Shown here in pieces: positions 34,635 to 45,434 of a DNA stretch of 64,000 bases (position 1 is the stretch's first letter; each line of letters opens with the position of its first letter). Origin of the DNA: Vandiemenella viatica (taxonomy: Eukaryota; Arthropoda; Insecta; Orthoptera; Morabidae); contig JARYHS010011408.1 in NCBI GenBank assembly GCA_031002005.1, positions 219,211,473-219,275,472 on the forward strand, written 5' to 3'. Below the pieces are notes generated by a model. It saw nothing but the letters and a program-made list of their open reading frames with translations, did not search any database and was not told the origin of the DNA. The position numbers and the translations under genes were made by a program.

Positions 34635-35100
34635 CACGTCTCGTGCTCGTGTAGTGACAAAAAGTTGTGAGATCTCCTTCTGAGCAACGTATACACTTTA
34701 TAGTGTGTATTCAGTTCACTTTGTGAAGCAGAATGGTTTCTTTCGGTGTCATAGATCATTTATTTATAATAAACAAATTGTGCTGATTTGGCCATTATGT
34801 GCACCATGTTTTGTTGCTTTATCAAACCATGTGCGTTGCTTTATCAAACTTATAAATACTTAAAAGCCAATATTTCCCTCGCTCTTTTTCGAATTTGACA
34901 AGTACATATCATGCCTTCAACTGCTGTAAAAATTACGACTTGCGTAATGGCCAAGTCGCCAGATTTTTTAAATTTTAAATTAATGACCGATGACACCGAG
35001 AGAAACCATTCTGTTTCACAAAGTGAATACACACTGTAAAGTGTAGACTTGGCTTAGAAGGAGATCTGATAACTTTTGGTCACGAGATTTTGCAGGTCAG
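34635..35100. repeat. Long inverted repeat (~165-bp arms, ~130-bp spacer)
   Basis: The left arm (about 34635-34800) contains CACTTTGTGAAGCAGAATGG, GTGTCATAGATCATT and GGCCATTATG. The right arm (about 34935-35100) contains the complements ATTCTGTTTCACAAAGTG, AATGACCGATGACACC and TAATGGCCAAG, in reverse order. Arms look about 80% identical by eye. Minus-strand frames at 34538-34759 and 34850-35032 cross the arms and have no domains. A transcript would fold into a long hairpin. Confidence 0.75.
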
Positions 35101-35104
35101 TCCC

Positions 35105-35544
35105 ATAAGGAACGAAATCTATGGAACCATTCCCAGTGAGGAGACCACAGGGCTCAAAGCCTGCCGCGGTGCTTCAGGGAGGGCTGATGACCGGCACAGA
35201 TATCTCCAGTCCCGGGAGGAATGCCACGACACAAAAACCAACGTATTAATATTTTCTGAGTTATTTGCGACCTTCAGAGATGACCCTTTCACAAACTAGA
35301 TTTTCAATCTCCTTTGAGTTGTTCCTGATGATTTATTTTACGACGGGTATAAATTATGTAGAGAGGGGTGGTATACAAGATTTACGGTGAAGCCTAATCT
35401 TTTGACAGTGAGCGACCTCGTTCCTGGAAAAGTGTGACCACAGAGATCATACTGGGTTTTAGTAAGGTGCGTTAGCTTTGAGTATACGTACGGATAGCTC
35501 GGAGGATATCACATAGACCTATATTATTTTTAAAAGGTGTTTTT
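35105..35544. other. No supported gene
   Basis: A GC-richer stretch at 35110-35240 (CTGCCGCGGTGCTTCAGG) carries a 69-codon frame without domain. Confidence 0.35.
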
Positions 35545-37135
35545 TATCACGAGCCATCTTTCTCATTTTATATTAAGCTAAAATTGACAAATCAGGTATC
35601 TTTTAAAGAATAAACTAAATGACGCATGCAAAAATTTCGCGAATATAATGAATAGTTAGGTTGGAGGTTTGTAATAGGATTAAAGAAGAACAGCCTCATT
35701 TGTTTCAATTGTTTTTTTGTTTAGTGTAATTGGTACGTAACAAAAGCCGACGCCAGTGAAGCAGTTTATTAATCTCTCTGTGAAATGTGCTACTGCTATC
35801 TAGTGGCTTAGCTCTGAATGCACGACATTCACAATTATTACTTTTGATCTTTAGGGGTCAAATTATGAAAAAATTTGTTCTTAATTTATAATGTAGCCTG
35901 AGTTGAGACGTCAGTCTTTTAAATGATACCTCATTTATCGTTTTAGGTTAGGTGTCAATGGAGATATATGGCTCGTAACAAAACAAAAAAACATGATATG
36001 AAAATATTTATACTTTTGCCCTTGAAGGGTCGAATTGTAATCTTAAGATATGATGTGACCAAAGCAGAGCCCTTATTCATTAATATGACAGCTCATTCAT
36101 ATATTTCGGTTAGATATCAAGGGATATAAATAACTCGTGACAAAAAAATAAGTTATCGAAATAATGATAGTTTTGGCCTTTAAGTGTCGGAATCCGAAAA
36201 ATTCCTTTCTTAAAATATAATGTGACTACAGTGGAGACCTTAATCTATAAAATGATCCCTCATTTATCTATATCGGTTAGATATTAAAGTAGATAAATGG
36301 ATCGCGACACAGAAATGCTCTGCATAAATATTGATACTTTTTCCCTTTAAGGGTAGAATTCCGAAAAATTCGTATCTTACTTAAGATGTCACCAAAGCGG
36401 AGATCTTAACCTTTAAAATGATACTTCATTTAACGATTTCAGTTAGGTATCCAGGGAGATCAAAGGCTGGTAACACACAAAAAAACAGCATTTTAGAAAT
36501 ATTGACATTTTTGTCCTTTAAGGGTCGAATTAAAAAAAATGACTTTCTTAAAATATGATAAGATCAAAGCGGATACCTTAATTTTTAAAATGATACCTCA
36601 TTTATCGATTTCGGTTAGGTATGGAGGGAGTTAATGGCTTGTGACAAAAAAAAGCACCTTACAGAAATAATATATGTGATTCTCCACATTGGTGACATCA
36701 TTAATTATGGCGTCGATAGGGAGTGATCGCATTGCCGCTAAACAGTAGCACCACGTATCGAAAGTTTCTCACGGCCATGTATCGCATTACCGACAGATAT
36801 TTCATTTGAAAAATAAATTGTTGCTACAAAATAATAGTTCAGAACCAAGATTCAAAATGTTATTGACACATGAATTGTTAATCATATTTGTATTGTTAGC
36901 TAACTCGAGTTTGTATGATACGTATGTTTAACGTGTCCAAAATTGTTTTCTAATTTTTTAGTAAGACGTTTCAAGTGTTTTGCTACTTACCTATTTGAGT
37001 TTATAAATAAACAATTGGTACAGATGAGGAGGATCTTCTTCATCCTAATACAAACCACTAACCTCGCTATTGATTGTATGTTATTCGCGAAATTTTCGTA
37101 CGGGGCCATCTACTTTTTATTTACAGGTACAAGTA
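35545..37135 (+). repeat. R1 repeat, copy 2 (plus), five tandem ~170-bp units plus right flank
   Basis: The unit marker CTCATTTATCGATTTCGGTT and variants occurs at about 35930, 36102, 36270, 36426 and 36598 (spacings 172, 168, 156 and 172). Each unit also has ATGGCTCGTGACAAAA-like, ATTGATACTTTTGCCC-like and CTTTAAGGGTCGAATT-like blocks. The right flank from 36710 (GTCGATAGGGAGTGATCGCA) to about 37110 is shared with copy 3 at 56.55-56.95 kb. The left flank 35640-35850 is the reverse complement of 32020-32200. Confidence 0.85.
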
Positions 37136-37386
37136 TCCCACTGATTTGGACGCGCGGACTTTGATGTGACTAGAAATAGGTTTGCCTTTTGTTTAGCTTG
37201 TAATAGAAAAGTATAAACGTTTGTAATGTAGTATCTTTGTACGTTTTACCATAGATTAAATTCCAAAAATTCGTTACTCTAATAGGAGTATTAATCTTTG
37301 AAGTAGTGATCTGGTTAACGTTTTCAGTGTACGCTAAAGTACTATATTTAAGAAAGCTGATTAAATAAATAAACAAAGTTACATAG

Positions 37387-37689
37387 TCAAAAAACAATAT
37401 TAACAGAGGGTGAACTGTTTAGCTGTGTTGCAGAGTAATCTTTGGTGGGTATCTTGCTTTTCTCTATAGATAATCCCTCTGGGTTAAAATGGCACACCCC
37501 GAGAGTATTACCTAAGTTCTTAAGAGGGCTATTTGTTTTAATACTCATGTTTGACGCTTGTACGCCTTCTGCGAGACTTAGGCTAATTGCGTCTGCAATT
37601 AGTTTCCAGGGGCAGTATCTCGTAAAGGAGTGTTCATCTACAATGCGGTGTGATCTAAGGTTCTTATCTGTTAATGCTCCATTCGCCGG
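37387..37689 (-). other. Unrecognised 100-codon open frame without start codon
   Basis: On the minus strand, 100 sense codons lie between a TGA at 37690-37692 and a TGA at 37387-37389. The translation starts PANGALTDKNLRSHRIVDEH and continues SFTRYCPWKLIADAISLSLA. Its composition looks protein-like: few low-complexity residues, and aromatic, charged and glycine residues distributed normally. No ATG lies near the start (first internal Met at about codon 52), so it would be an exon or a fossil fragment of a larger protein. The opposite strand is also open for 87 codons. I recognise no family. It may be a relic of a mobile or captured gene, or chance. Confidence 0.3.
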
Positions 37690-37699
37690 TCACGTAGAG

Positions 37700-38345
37700 T
37701 CATAAGATATATCACAGATTTTAAGCCATACAATAATATTTCAAACTATGAAAACCTAGTAAAAATTAGATCTACAGTTTTTGTATAATAGCTGGACAAA
37801 AGGATACAAAGACATCGTATAGTATAGGCACGGTTACCGTGTTTTGGGGATTCTTAGGTGTACACAATATCTTTGGTTACGAATTCAGTGACAAAAATAA
37901 TGAGTTCTTAGTAGCATAGGTCATGGCCGCGTGACTTGATCTGATCAGTTTCTATAATGTGATCATTTCCCCCCCCCCATTTCATAGATAGATTTAAGCA
38001 AAAAAAAAAGTATAAAAGTTACAAATAAATGAGTTTTTAGGCACAAAAATGTGGTTTTAGGGTTTGATATCTGATCTAGGTGAAATATTTACTGGACTTA
38101 TATTTGACCCTAATGATTCACTCTGCAAAATTTTAAGAATTTTGGTTGAGTTTGAAGCGATTTAGAAGTATTAAAAATTGTGAGAACGAAGGCTTTTTCG
38201 GCGTATCGATGATACACCGTATGGTGTTGAAGAAACTCTATACGGCGGAGAACCCGTGAAGACTTCAAATCATCGTATTAAGAATTGACAGAGACAATAT
38301 CAGTTTATAGAATATGATACAATGATATATAGCGGAAAACTTACT
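37700..38345. other. AT-rich, no gene seen; poly-C run
   Basis: A C-run at about 37970-37978. Nothing else recognised. Confidence 0.45.
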
Positions 38346-38349
38346 CTAA

Positions 38350-38628
38350 TGCAAGACTCATCGAGGGGTCCGTCTAAAATCTCACCAAGGGGAAGGAGGG
38401 AGGGGGGGGAGGGAGGTCCACAGAAACTTTACGTCAACATTTTATTTCAGACTGCCGCTCTTTAAAGAGCAGTGGAGCTAAAAAAGAAAAAAAAAAGGTC
38501 TCTAAACTTAAGAGGTTGATTTCACATTAGGGTGGGGTAGGGGGTGGGGAAGACCAACGAGATCTCACCAAAAAAGGGGGAGGGGTCCTGATTAACGAAA
38601 AACCAGTCACGTAATTAATGGACGTCCC
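38350..38628 (+). repeat. R3 repeat, copy 2
   Basis: Shares with 10405-10727 the AATCTCACCAAGGGGAAGG block, an AAAAAGGTCTC block, GAGATCTCACC, GGGGGAGGGGTCC, and the right end CACGTAATTAATGGACGTCC. A G-run lies at 38401-38410. The right end is followed by TGTAA. No coding. Confidence 0.6.
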
Positions 38629-39020
38629 CTGTAACAACGTTTACCGCTGTTGCGTGACAACTGTGGTAGAGGTGATGCTGGAATGACATTGTAGCAACAT
38701 GGGTCAAGTCTATTTTTTTTTTTAAAGGGAGGGAAATGGAGGCACTACACTGAGGGGAGTATGTCAACTGCAGGTTGTTGTAAATGGAGTCCGCTCTCTT
38801 AGTCAAAAATTGCACAGCACACGTAGAACGCACAACTTACTTCCTTTCAGTGCCCCTGGAATTAAGTGACTCAAAGAAGTAAATTGTAGGTATTGTTTAT
38901 AGAAACAGTATTTCCATATTTCTTCGAAAGGAAACTTTCATTTTTCAGATTTATATAAATTTAATTTCAGGTAACTCGGGCAAGCTCAGGGTACCACAAG
39001 GTTCTATAGGCATCACTCAA
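38629..39020. other. No supported gene
   Basis: Mixed composition, nothing recognised. Confidence 0.4.
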
Positions 39021-39024
39021 AGGA

Positions 39025-39155
39025 AGTGGATAGTATATTAGAACGGGAAGGACTTCAACCGTGGCCTATAACAGAAACCATCCCGGCGTTCGCCTGGTGA
39101 TTTCGAGAAACAATCGAAAAACGAAATCAGGATGCTATATTACGGGGTCAGATTT
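39025..39155 (-). repeat. SINE-A body fragment (minus)
   Basis: Contains AACGGGAAGGACTTCAACCG, ACCATCCCGGCGTTCGCCTG and AATCAGGATG, matching the SINE-A body. Head and tail are missing. Confidence 0.6.
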
Positions 39156-39384
39156 CCCAGTAAAAACCATCATATGCAGGGATTACTTTATCCGCAATGA
39201 ATAGTTCAACCTTCCTGAAACAAGTCGAATACGCCTGGCTCGGTTCGCAGTGACACCTTAGAATTTAAGCGATTCAAGAAACATATTGCAGGTATTGGTA
39301 TCAAAACATTGCTACGATATTCAAAGACAACTTAGATACTCTTAATTTATAGGAATATTAGTTAAGGTAGTTGAATATTTTTTT

Positions 39385-39545
39385 TTTTTTTGCCTACTAA
39401 TCTACGGGGAGGGATGGAAGGTCGGCCATGGCCTTGCAGGGTACCATCCCAGCTTTCGCCTAAATTGACTGCTGAAAACCACGGAAATCCTCAGTCAGGA
39501 TGGCCGAAGCGGGTTTGACCCCGGTCCTCCCGAATGGCAAGTAGT
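39385..39545 (-). repeat. SINE-A-related fragment (minus)
   Basis: A poly-T run, then GGTCGGCCATGGCCTTGCAG, CATCCCAGCTTTCGCC, GAAAACCACGG and CCGGTCCTCCCGAATGGCAAG in family order. The tail differs from SINE-A and SINE-B. Confidence 0.6.
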
Positions 39546-39654
39546 AGTGTGAAAATACATAGCTTAAGCCTCGGTATCGATAGTTGGAACCATAAGACTC
39601 TTTTATATAATTAGCTATATACTCTTAGACTGTGAGAAACTAAGTCTTTTTCGT

Positions 39655-40405
39655 TGAGCGCAATCCATCAGAATTAAAGGTGATGTTATATGCTGATGAC
39701 ATAATGATACAGGAAGAGACAGAACAGAATCTGGAAAGAGAATTAGGGATATATCGAACTGCAATGGGGAAACATTACCTGGAGGTAAGTGTAAAAAACA
39801 ACAACAACAACAAGTTAATTATGACAACACTGGCCCATCAGAGGATGTGTTACTCGACGGCAAGAAATTGGAATGGGTAAAGTGGTTTGTGATTTGTGAA
39901 GTAAGGTAACTGTCAACGGGAAGATGGAAGCAGAAATAGGGTAGAGGTTGAGGTACATAAAGGATGTAATGTGGAGGTGGAACATAGGGAAGGAAGCCAA
40001 AATTTTGCTCTATAAGGTATATTACCAGCCATTATTGACCTATGGCTCTGAAGCCTGGACTTGGACAAAGAGAAGTATTAGCAGATTGCAGGCGGCAGAG
40101 ATTAGGTTTCTCAGAAGAGTAGAGAATGTAACAAGGAAAGATAAAATCAGAAATTAAAACATCTGGGAGAGAATACCAGTTGAAGCATTGGAAGAGATGT
40201 TAATAAAGAAGAGACTGCAGTGGCTGTGTCATGTTGGGAAGGAGACCAATTGGAAGACCACGGGCAAGATGGATGGGCCAAGTGTAGAAAGAAGTAAAGG
40301 TGAAGGGGATTTTTGGAGACAAGTGGTGGAAGAAAAATCTTGGACTGACCGCCAGACATGGAAGAGGTTGTGCTGGACGACCAGCAAAAATGGAAACGTC
40401 TAACA
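39655..40405 (+). mobile_element. RTE-like LINE fragment with YADD, internally deleted and frameshifted
   Basis: The first part reads KVMLYADDIMIQEETEQNLE, the catalytic palm motif and following helix. After an (AAC)n run at about 39799-39811 the frame breaks. From 39948 it resumes as LTYGSEAWTWTKRSISRLQA and AAEIRFLRRVENVTRKDKIR, the thumb-to-C-terminal region; from 40188 it shows KKRLQWLCHVGKETNWKTTG. The YLG block between YADD and thumb is missing. At least three disabling changes are visible. It resembles the 22.6 kb element more than the 16.4 kb one in the AETW/SEAW region. Confidence 0.85.
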
Positions 40406-40409
40406 TTGG

Positions 40410-40837
40410 TGATGATCAGCGCAATTCAATCAAAAACAACTGGACGAATTTTAATACGGTTTCAAATACTGTCCAGCCCGGAGTTCCATTACTAAAATGA
40501 AGTTTGTTTTATTTTGATGCGACATAGGAAATCTGAATTTTTATGTCGTTGGACACGAATTACACAAAAAGTGCTGGTGAGTTATTGATAGGGGTTCAAA
40601 CAGCGTACGGCCTACGGTCCCAGGGATAAAATAGTAAATGTTTCGTTTTGATATAATGTTGAGAAGCTGAGGAATTAAGACAAAAGTTTTAGCTGAAAGA
40701 AAAGTTATTTATTTCAGTAGAAAAATGCACAGTACTAACGGGATCATTACTCGCAATTGAAACTGAAGATCCTAATCATCTGTCATCAAATTTCTCGGTC
40801 ATGCATTGATTCTAAATTAGTCGGTCAAATTGTTCGT
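40410..40837. other. AT-rich, no gene seen
   Basis: Nothing recognised. Confidence 0.45.
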
Positions 40838-40990
40838 GTGGCCCCGGGCATGGGTGGCTTTAATTAAGTGTTGTGTTCGTCTTGTGCTGTCCTCACTGTA
40901 GTGTCCACAATATCGTCATTAAAGCCTGATACAGCAGTTGGTACAAAAACAAATTGGAGCTGGCTAAATGGTCGCCAAGAAAGGACGCTT
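40838..40990 (+). repeat. SINE-C body fragment (plus)
   Basis: GGCCCCGGGCATGGGTGGCT, TTAATTAAGTGTTGTGTTCG and GAGCTGGCTAAATGGTCGCC match the head end and body of the SINE-C at 9748. The tRNA-like head is mostly missing. Confidence 0.65.
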
Positions 40991-40994
40991 TTGA

Positions 40995-41765
40995 TTTACT
41001 TACCAATAACGAAGGCAAACAGCGGGGCAATCACCTGTAAAACACAAACAAGCAGGTCAGCAAAGACATATTATCAGTTAAATGGATAGATTCTCAGCTA
41101 AATTACTTTCGTGAATAAGCGTAGTCGTTATACTAATGATAATTAGTACCAAACATTTACGAAATTAGATCCTATGAAAATAGCAAAATATTTAGGGGAA
41201 ACGTAGATTTTTCTCATATTATCTTCATATGTCGGACTCTCAGAAACCAATTTGGTTGTTTATAGCATATGTCAATTTATATCTAACACAAGTTTTTGTT
41301 AACAACCTTGTTTTCTCGATGCCGTGGTTCAATGTCTGGTAGCTGTACATTTAATTAATTCTTTTAGCATCATGTGTTATTACTATTTTATTCAATTACA
41401 TTTGATAATATTAGACAAAATTGGGCAGCAAAAAATTTTAAGCCTCAGATGATCCAAATGACAGTGTTTAAAGTTGCCACTTCACAATAATCCTACCTTA
41501 TGTAAGGGAATACAGTCGTAACGTGCAACTACACAGGAAGGTAGTTTACCCAGGTACATTGGTTAGTTTAAGAGCCCCTAAAAATCATTTTTCAAAACCA
41601 GAATATGAACCGTCGGCCTACTGATTTTGATCACCAAACCTCATAATATTACACCAATAATGTAAATATGCGCTATGTTTGGTGTGAAAAAAATTCAAGA
41701 TTTTCTTATGTTCGATTTGTGTATCTGTTTCATGTGTGAGAATTCAGTTTTTCCCGGCATATGAA
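40995..41765. other. AT-rich, no gene seen
   Basis: Nothing recognised. Confidence 0.45.
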
Positions 41766-41767
41766 CG

Positions 41768-42096
41768 AAACGAAATCTTCGCGGGTTTTCTGCCGGATGA
41801 TATCATTACTAAACATAATTTCTTTATTATACAACGTTTCGGCAGCAACCTCCGCTTCCTTCCTCAGGTAAGCTGTCATTGGAGCGCCGACCAATGGGAT
41901 AGCAACGGGAAGTCTCTCTTACAACAGTCTATTAATAGAAGCCAGGACTCGCTCGCGAGGCGGTCATAGTCTTAGCTTCGTTATGACAGCTCACCTGACA
42001 AAGGCAGCGGAGGTTGCTGCCGAAACGTTGTATATTAAAGAAATTATGTTTAATAAAGATATCATCCGGCAGAAAACCCGCGAAGATTTCGTTACC
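41768..42096. repeat. Foldback element with ~110-bp arms and ~100-bp spacer
   Basis: The left arm (41768-41878) has CGAAATCTTCGCGGGTTTTC, TGCCGGATGATATCATTACT and CAACGTTTCGGCAGCAACCT. The right arm (41983-42096) is its complement at roughly 90% identity by eye. Outward from the centre, each arm reads ACCTGA, a GGCAGC/GCTGCC stem around GGAGGTT, then CGAAACGTTG. This is the same order as in the 20.2 kb foldback (CTGA, stem, GAAA). The spacer holds GCCAGGACTCGCTCGCGAGG. No coding capacity. Confidence 0.85.
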
Positions 42097-42099
42097 TGT

Positions 42100-43144
42100 T
42101 CCATGTTTCGTCAAATTCTAAAAGTACCAGTTTATTACGAGGAAGAAGTGCATTTGTTCTAGAGAAGTGACTTAATATTTTGTATAATATTTTGAATAAT
42201 CTAAGAAAATTTGTTATTCTTGTTTACATTCTGTGTCATACTCAGAAACACAGGAAATATTTTCGCACAAGGGGAAGATTTTAATGCGAGTTTGAAATGG
42301 CCACTGTGCATTGGGACGCACCCTTGTCGTATTGAGGGTTTCTGGTATAGGGCGCTGGTCTTGCCACCTGCCCCGAACAACAGCCCCGTTCTGGTCACTC
42401 GCTCATCAGTCTCTGTTCCCCTGACACCCTACAATTTTAACTGCGCCCACAAATTAACCCGGTGAAAATTTATGTGACGTTTAGGTATTATGCCAATATA
42501 GAACGCCGTCCAATATGTGTTCCCTTTCAGTTGTTTTCTGCAATAAAAAATTCAATTAGTGGACAGGACCACCGGAGCAGTTGTAACACCCAGCCTGTTC
42601 TACTGCGGGAGATCTACGCGCGTTTCGTAATAAGTTCGCTAGGAACGAGCTCACGGGAAGAAAGGGGCTCTGTTTTCACTGAACCTCTTCCAACTTCACG
42701 GACCATAGACGACTGCATCATTACAGTTTATATGTACAGGGGAAATTAGGGCAAATTGAACAAAGCAAATTTTATGGAACTATTTCGAGACTTCCATGAA
42801 ATTACCTTTGGAAACTTTCACAAGAGTCTTGGAAACAGAATCAACCCGATTGGCGTGTCTTACATTGAACACTATCACCAAATTGTTATAAATCGTAGGA
42901 TAAGTTTCTTTTAAAAGCCAATTTTAAGTTAAAATACTTCTTCTGTAGATAGAATCGGAAGGGATTTGAAACAGATAATAAACCTAGTGTGCAAAAGCAG
43001 GTCAAGATACACAAGAGTCGGTTAGTTATAAGAAAAAGGCACTGCAAATTGTTTTAATATTACTTTAAATTCAAGTTCAGAAAATCGATAAACGAAGCAA
43101 ACATCAAGCCTATCTTTATAGCGGACGTTGTATAAGATCATAGA
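42100..43144. other. No supported gene
   Basis: GC-richer at 42270-42470 and 42570-42720 with short frames (42211-42465, 42462-42749 plus) lacking domains. The rest is AT-rich. Confidence 0.4.
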
Positions 43145-43770
43145 AATATCTTCTTCGTATCCAGCCTTAGGCCTGGTGGTCTGTTGCGGTATCATTCCAT
43201 TTTATTGGTAGTAATACACCTCTCCTGCCCTGGGTTAATATTTGAGGCTTTTTCATGGGATCCGATCCACTTCATCCGTAGTATGTGGTCTGTCAGAGAT
43301 TTTCCGTGGTTCTGCACAGTTTTGAGAACTGGTTTAACTTTTAGCTCCTTAAGGATGTCATATGATCTTTTTCAGTCCCATTGTGTGTAACCAGCAATAC
43401 TTCTCATGCATCGCATCTCAGCAGTGATTAGTATTTGTTCGTCACCTTTTCGTGGTGTCCAGGCCTCGTTGCCGTACAGTAGGGTGGGTTTAGCCAGGAT
43501 GTTATACAGCCTGATTCTTGTGTGGTGTTGAAAAAGAGATTGTCTGATGGTGCTATTTATTATTCCTGTAAATTTCACAAAGTTTATGATTTTTTTATTG
43601 CATATCGTTTTCTAGAGTGTAGCTGATGTCATATCCTAGGAACTTGAATCCTGATATTTGATCTATGGGTGTGTTTTCTATTGAAATTTTGGTTCTCTTG
43701 TGATCTTCCTGGATGAATGTCGTAACTTTGGTTTTATGGAGGGCAATATCCATGTTTTATTCTTTTGCTG
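43145..43770 (-). mobile_element. RTE-like LINE fragment (minus), decayed
   Basis: From about 43755 the minus strand reads LHKTKVTTFIQEDHKRTKIS, then ISGFKFLGYDISYTLENDMQ, the conserved F-(Y/F)LG block after the palm. A stop follows, then the frame 43578-43372 with AKPTLLYGNEAWTPRKGDEQ and AEMRCMRSIAGYTQWD. After another stop, KRSYDILKELKVKPVLKTVQ continues to about 43150. The catalytic block is not present. The FLGYDISY/LLYGNEAWT type differs from the 16.4 and 22.6 kb elements, so this is a separate RTE lineage. Confidence 0.85.
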
Positions 43771-43774
43771 TCTT

Positions 43775-44194
43775 ATTATGGTTTCATATCGATCTCTACA
43801 GGTCACTTTGAGATTCTGCAATAAGTACTTGATCAAATGATATCTTTGATTTGAAATTGTTTGTTTGCTCTGCAGAGAGAACTTCTTGACTTCTTGTTTT
43901 ATTATATCTTTATCGTGTATGTAGCAATGGACAGGAAGGAACTAGTTGAGGTGTATAAGGTTCATTTTGGGTTTACAAAGGTATTTGCAAGATTTTGTAG
44001 TATGTATTGAAGTGGGATACAATTTCGTAGAAAAACTATAAAGGAAGAGAATAGAGTGTGATGCCGAACGAACCGAGATTTATATTATGTAATGAGTAGG
44101 TAATTGCTTTAGTATTTTTTTAATTATTGTAAATATTCTATTATCCTGATATCTAAAATGCCCCCAAATATAAAGCAAATAGTTTATGACCAGT
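43775..44194. other. AT-rich, no gene seen
   Basis: Nothing recognised. Confidence 0.4.
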
Positions 44195-44550
44195 GTATCC
44201 TTATTGTGAGGCCTGGACTCTAACTGTATTTACAAAAGAACTGCACAGAAAGCTATGGAAAGACCAATGTTAGGCTTAACGAGAATAGAAAAGAGCAACT
44301 GATATTAGGTTAGGCATCTTAGAGAAGACAACATCCTTGAAGTGGTAATAGGCTGACCATATTGCGTGGAGAAAAGACCAAAGATGCACAAAAACAGTGT
44401 TAGAGTGGAGCCCAAGAGATCACCACAGATCGAGAGAAAGACCACCAGACCGGTGGGACAAGGACATTCGCAGGGTTGTCGTAATTAAATGGCAGATGAT
44501 CACCCAAGATCGTTCGACCTGGAAGAAAGTGTTCAATTTCTACCTGAAAT
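44195..44550 (+). mobile_element. RTE-like LINE C-terminal fragment (plus)
   Basis: The start reads YCEAWTLTVFTKELHRKLWK (as in Y-SEAWTLT-----L---), and after frameshifts comes LEWSPRDHHRSRERPPDRWD followed by DIRRVV and TQDRSTWKKVFNFYLKS at the stop near 44550. The LEWRPR...GRPP-RW-DD pattern is typical of the C terminus of a common insect RTE lineage. The catalytic part is missing. Confidence 0.75.
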
Positions 44551-44619
44551 CATGATTTTAAGAGGCCACACCAGTAATACATTGAACTGACTAATAATGA
44601 TAATAATCTCTCTAATCTT

Positions 44620-44890
44620 ATTTCTCCTGTCGTTGCGACGCAAATTGGTTGGAGGAAGAAGTATGTCATCACACTCAGAAATGAAAGGAGTTGTTCGTGT
44701 TTTTGTGGGGAAAAAAAAAAAGCAAATGAAAACTACTCAGTCTGTATGCCAGACAATCCCAGCCCACTCTAAGCAATAATTTTGCTACGCTTTCGTAAGG
44801 ACTGTGGCAAGCAGGCAGGAATCTAGCGGCTCTTCTCTGTACTTTGTCTGTTCTGTCAATCAGTCCGTTGCAATACAAATCCCAGACGGC
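44620..44890 (-). mobile_element. CR1/Jockey-like LINE C-terminal fragment (minus)
   Basis: The minus strand reads LIDRTDKVQRRAARFLPACH followed by RVGWDCLAYR, the conserved VQRRAARF...LGW--L--RR segment. A downstream LRRNGR-like motif near 44640 also occurs in the 48.5 kb fragment. Plus-strand frames here are shadows. Confidence 0.72.
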
Positions 44891-45009
44891 ACAAGATTTA
44901 TGTTTTCAATTGATTTGAGTTTTTTACAATATTTACAACATTCTTGGTATTTTAAGATATTTTTAGCTATAACTTGTTGCCAGCTGCATACGAGTTAACG
45001 GCATTGGAC

Positions 45010-45190
45010 TAAACGACGACGCATTGTGAGACTAATGGCACATTTAAACCTAAGAAATGCAATACGTTGTGTATAAAAGACGAAAGAAAGTAAAGGGTGA
45101 AACCCTGTGCCATCCTATTCAGGCCTACTCTTCCGACAGAAAACAAATGGTTGCCATGTTTAAGGTCATCACAGCTATAGCGGAAATATT
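45010..45190. repeat. R4 repeat (second copy)
   Basis: Contains AACGACGACGCATTGTGAGA, GTGAAACCCTGTGCCATCCT and ATTCAGGCCTACTCTTCC; the last block recurs at 28.2 kb. Class unknown. Confidence 0.4.
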
Positions 45191-45224
45191 TTAGATTAAT
45201 CCTAGGACTTGCACAGACAATCTT

Positions 45225-45430
45225 CTGATTAGGAATCGCAACGGCGGTTCGAATCCCCGTCCAGGCATCCAGATTTGGGTTTTCCATGGTTACCCAAATC
45301 ACTCCAGGCAAATTCCGGGATGCTTCCTTAAAAAGGCCATGGCCGAATTACTTCCCATTCCTTGCCCCCATCCCTTCCCGTCTCTAAAGACCTCGCTGTT
45401 GAGAGACGTAAAGCAGTTAAAAATAAAAAA
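45225..45430 (+). repeat. SINE-B copy (plus), 5'-truncated
   Basis: Starts just before box B (GGTTCGAATCCCCGTCC), has the body and the SINE-B tail GACCTCGCTGTTGAGAGACG, TAAAGCAG, then an A-rich end. The first half of the tRNA-like head is absent. Confidence 0.88.
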
Positions 45431-45434
45431 AGGG

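Noticed and set aside
31105..36690. CRISPR-like array
   Set aside because: Units of ~170 bp diverge along their whole length with no constant repeat/unique spacer pattern, and the genome is eukaryotic.
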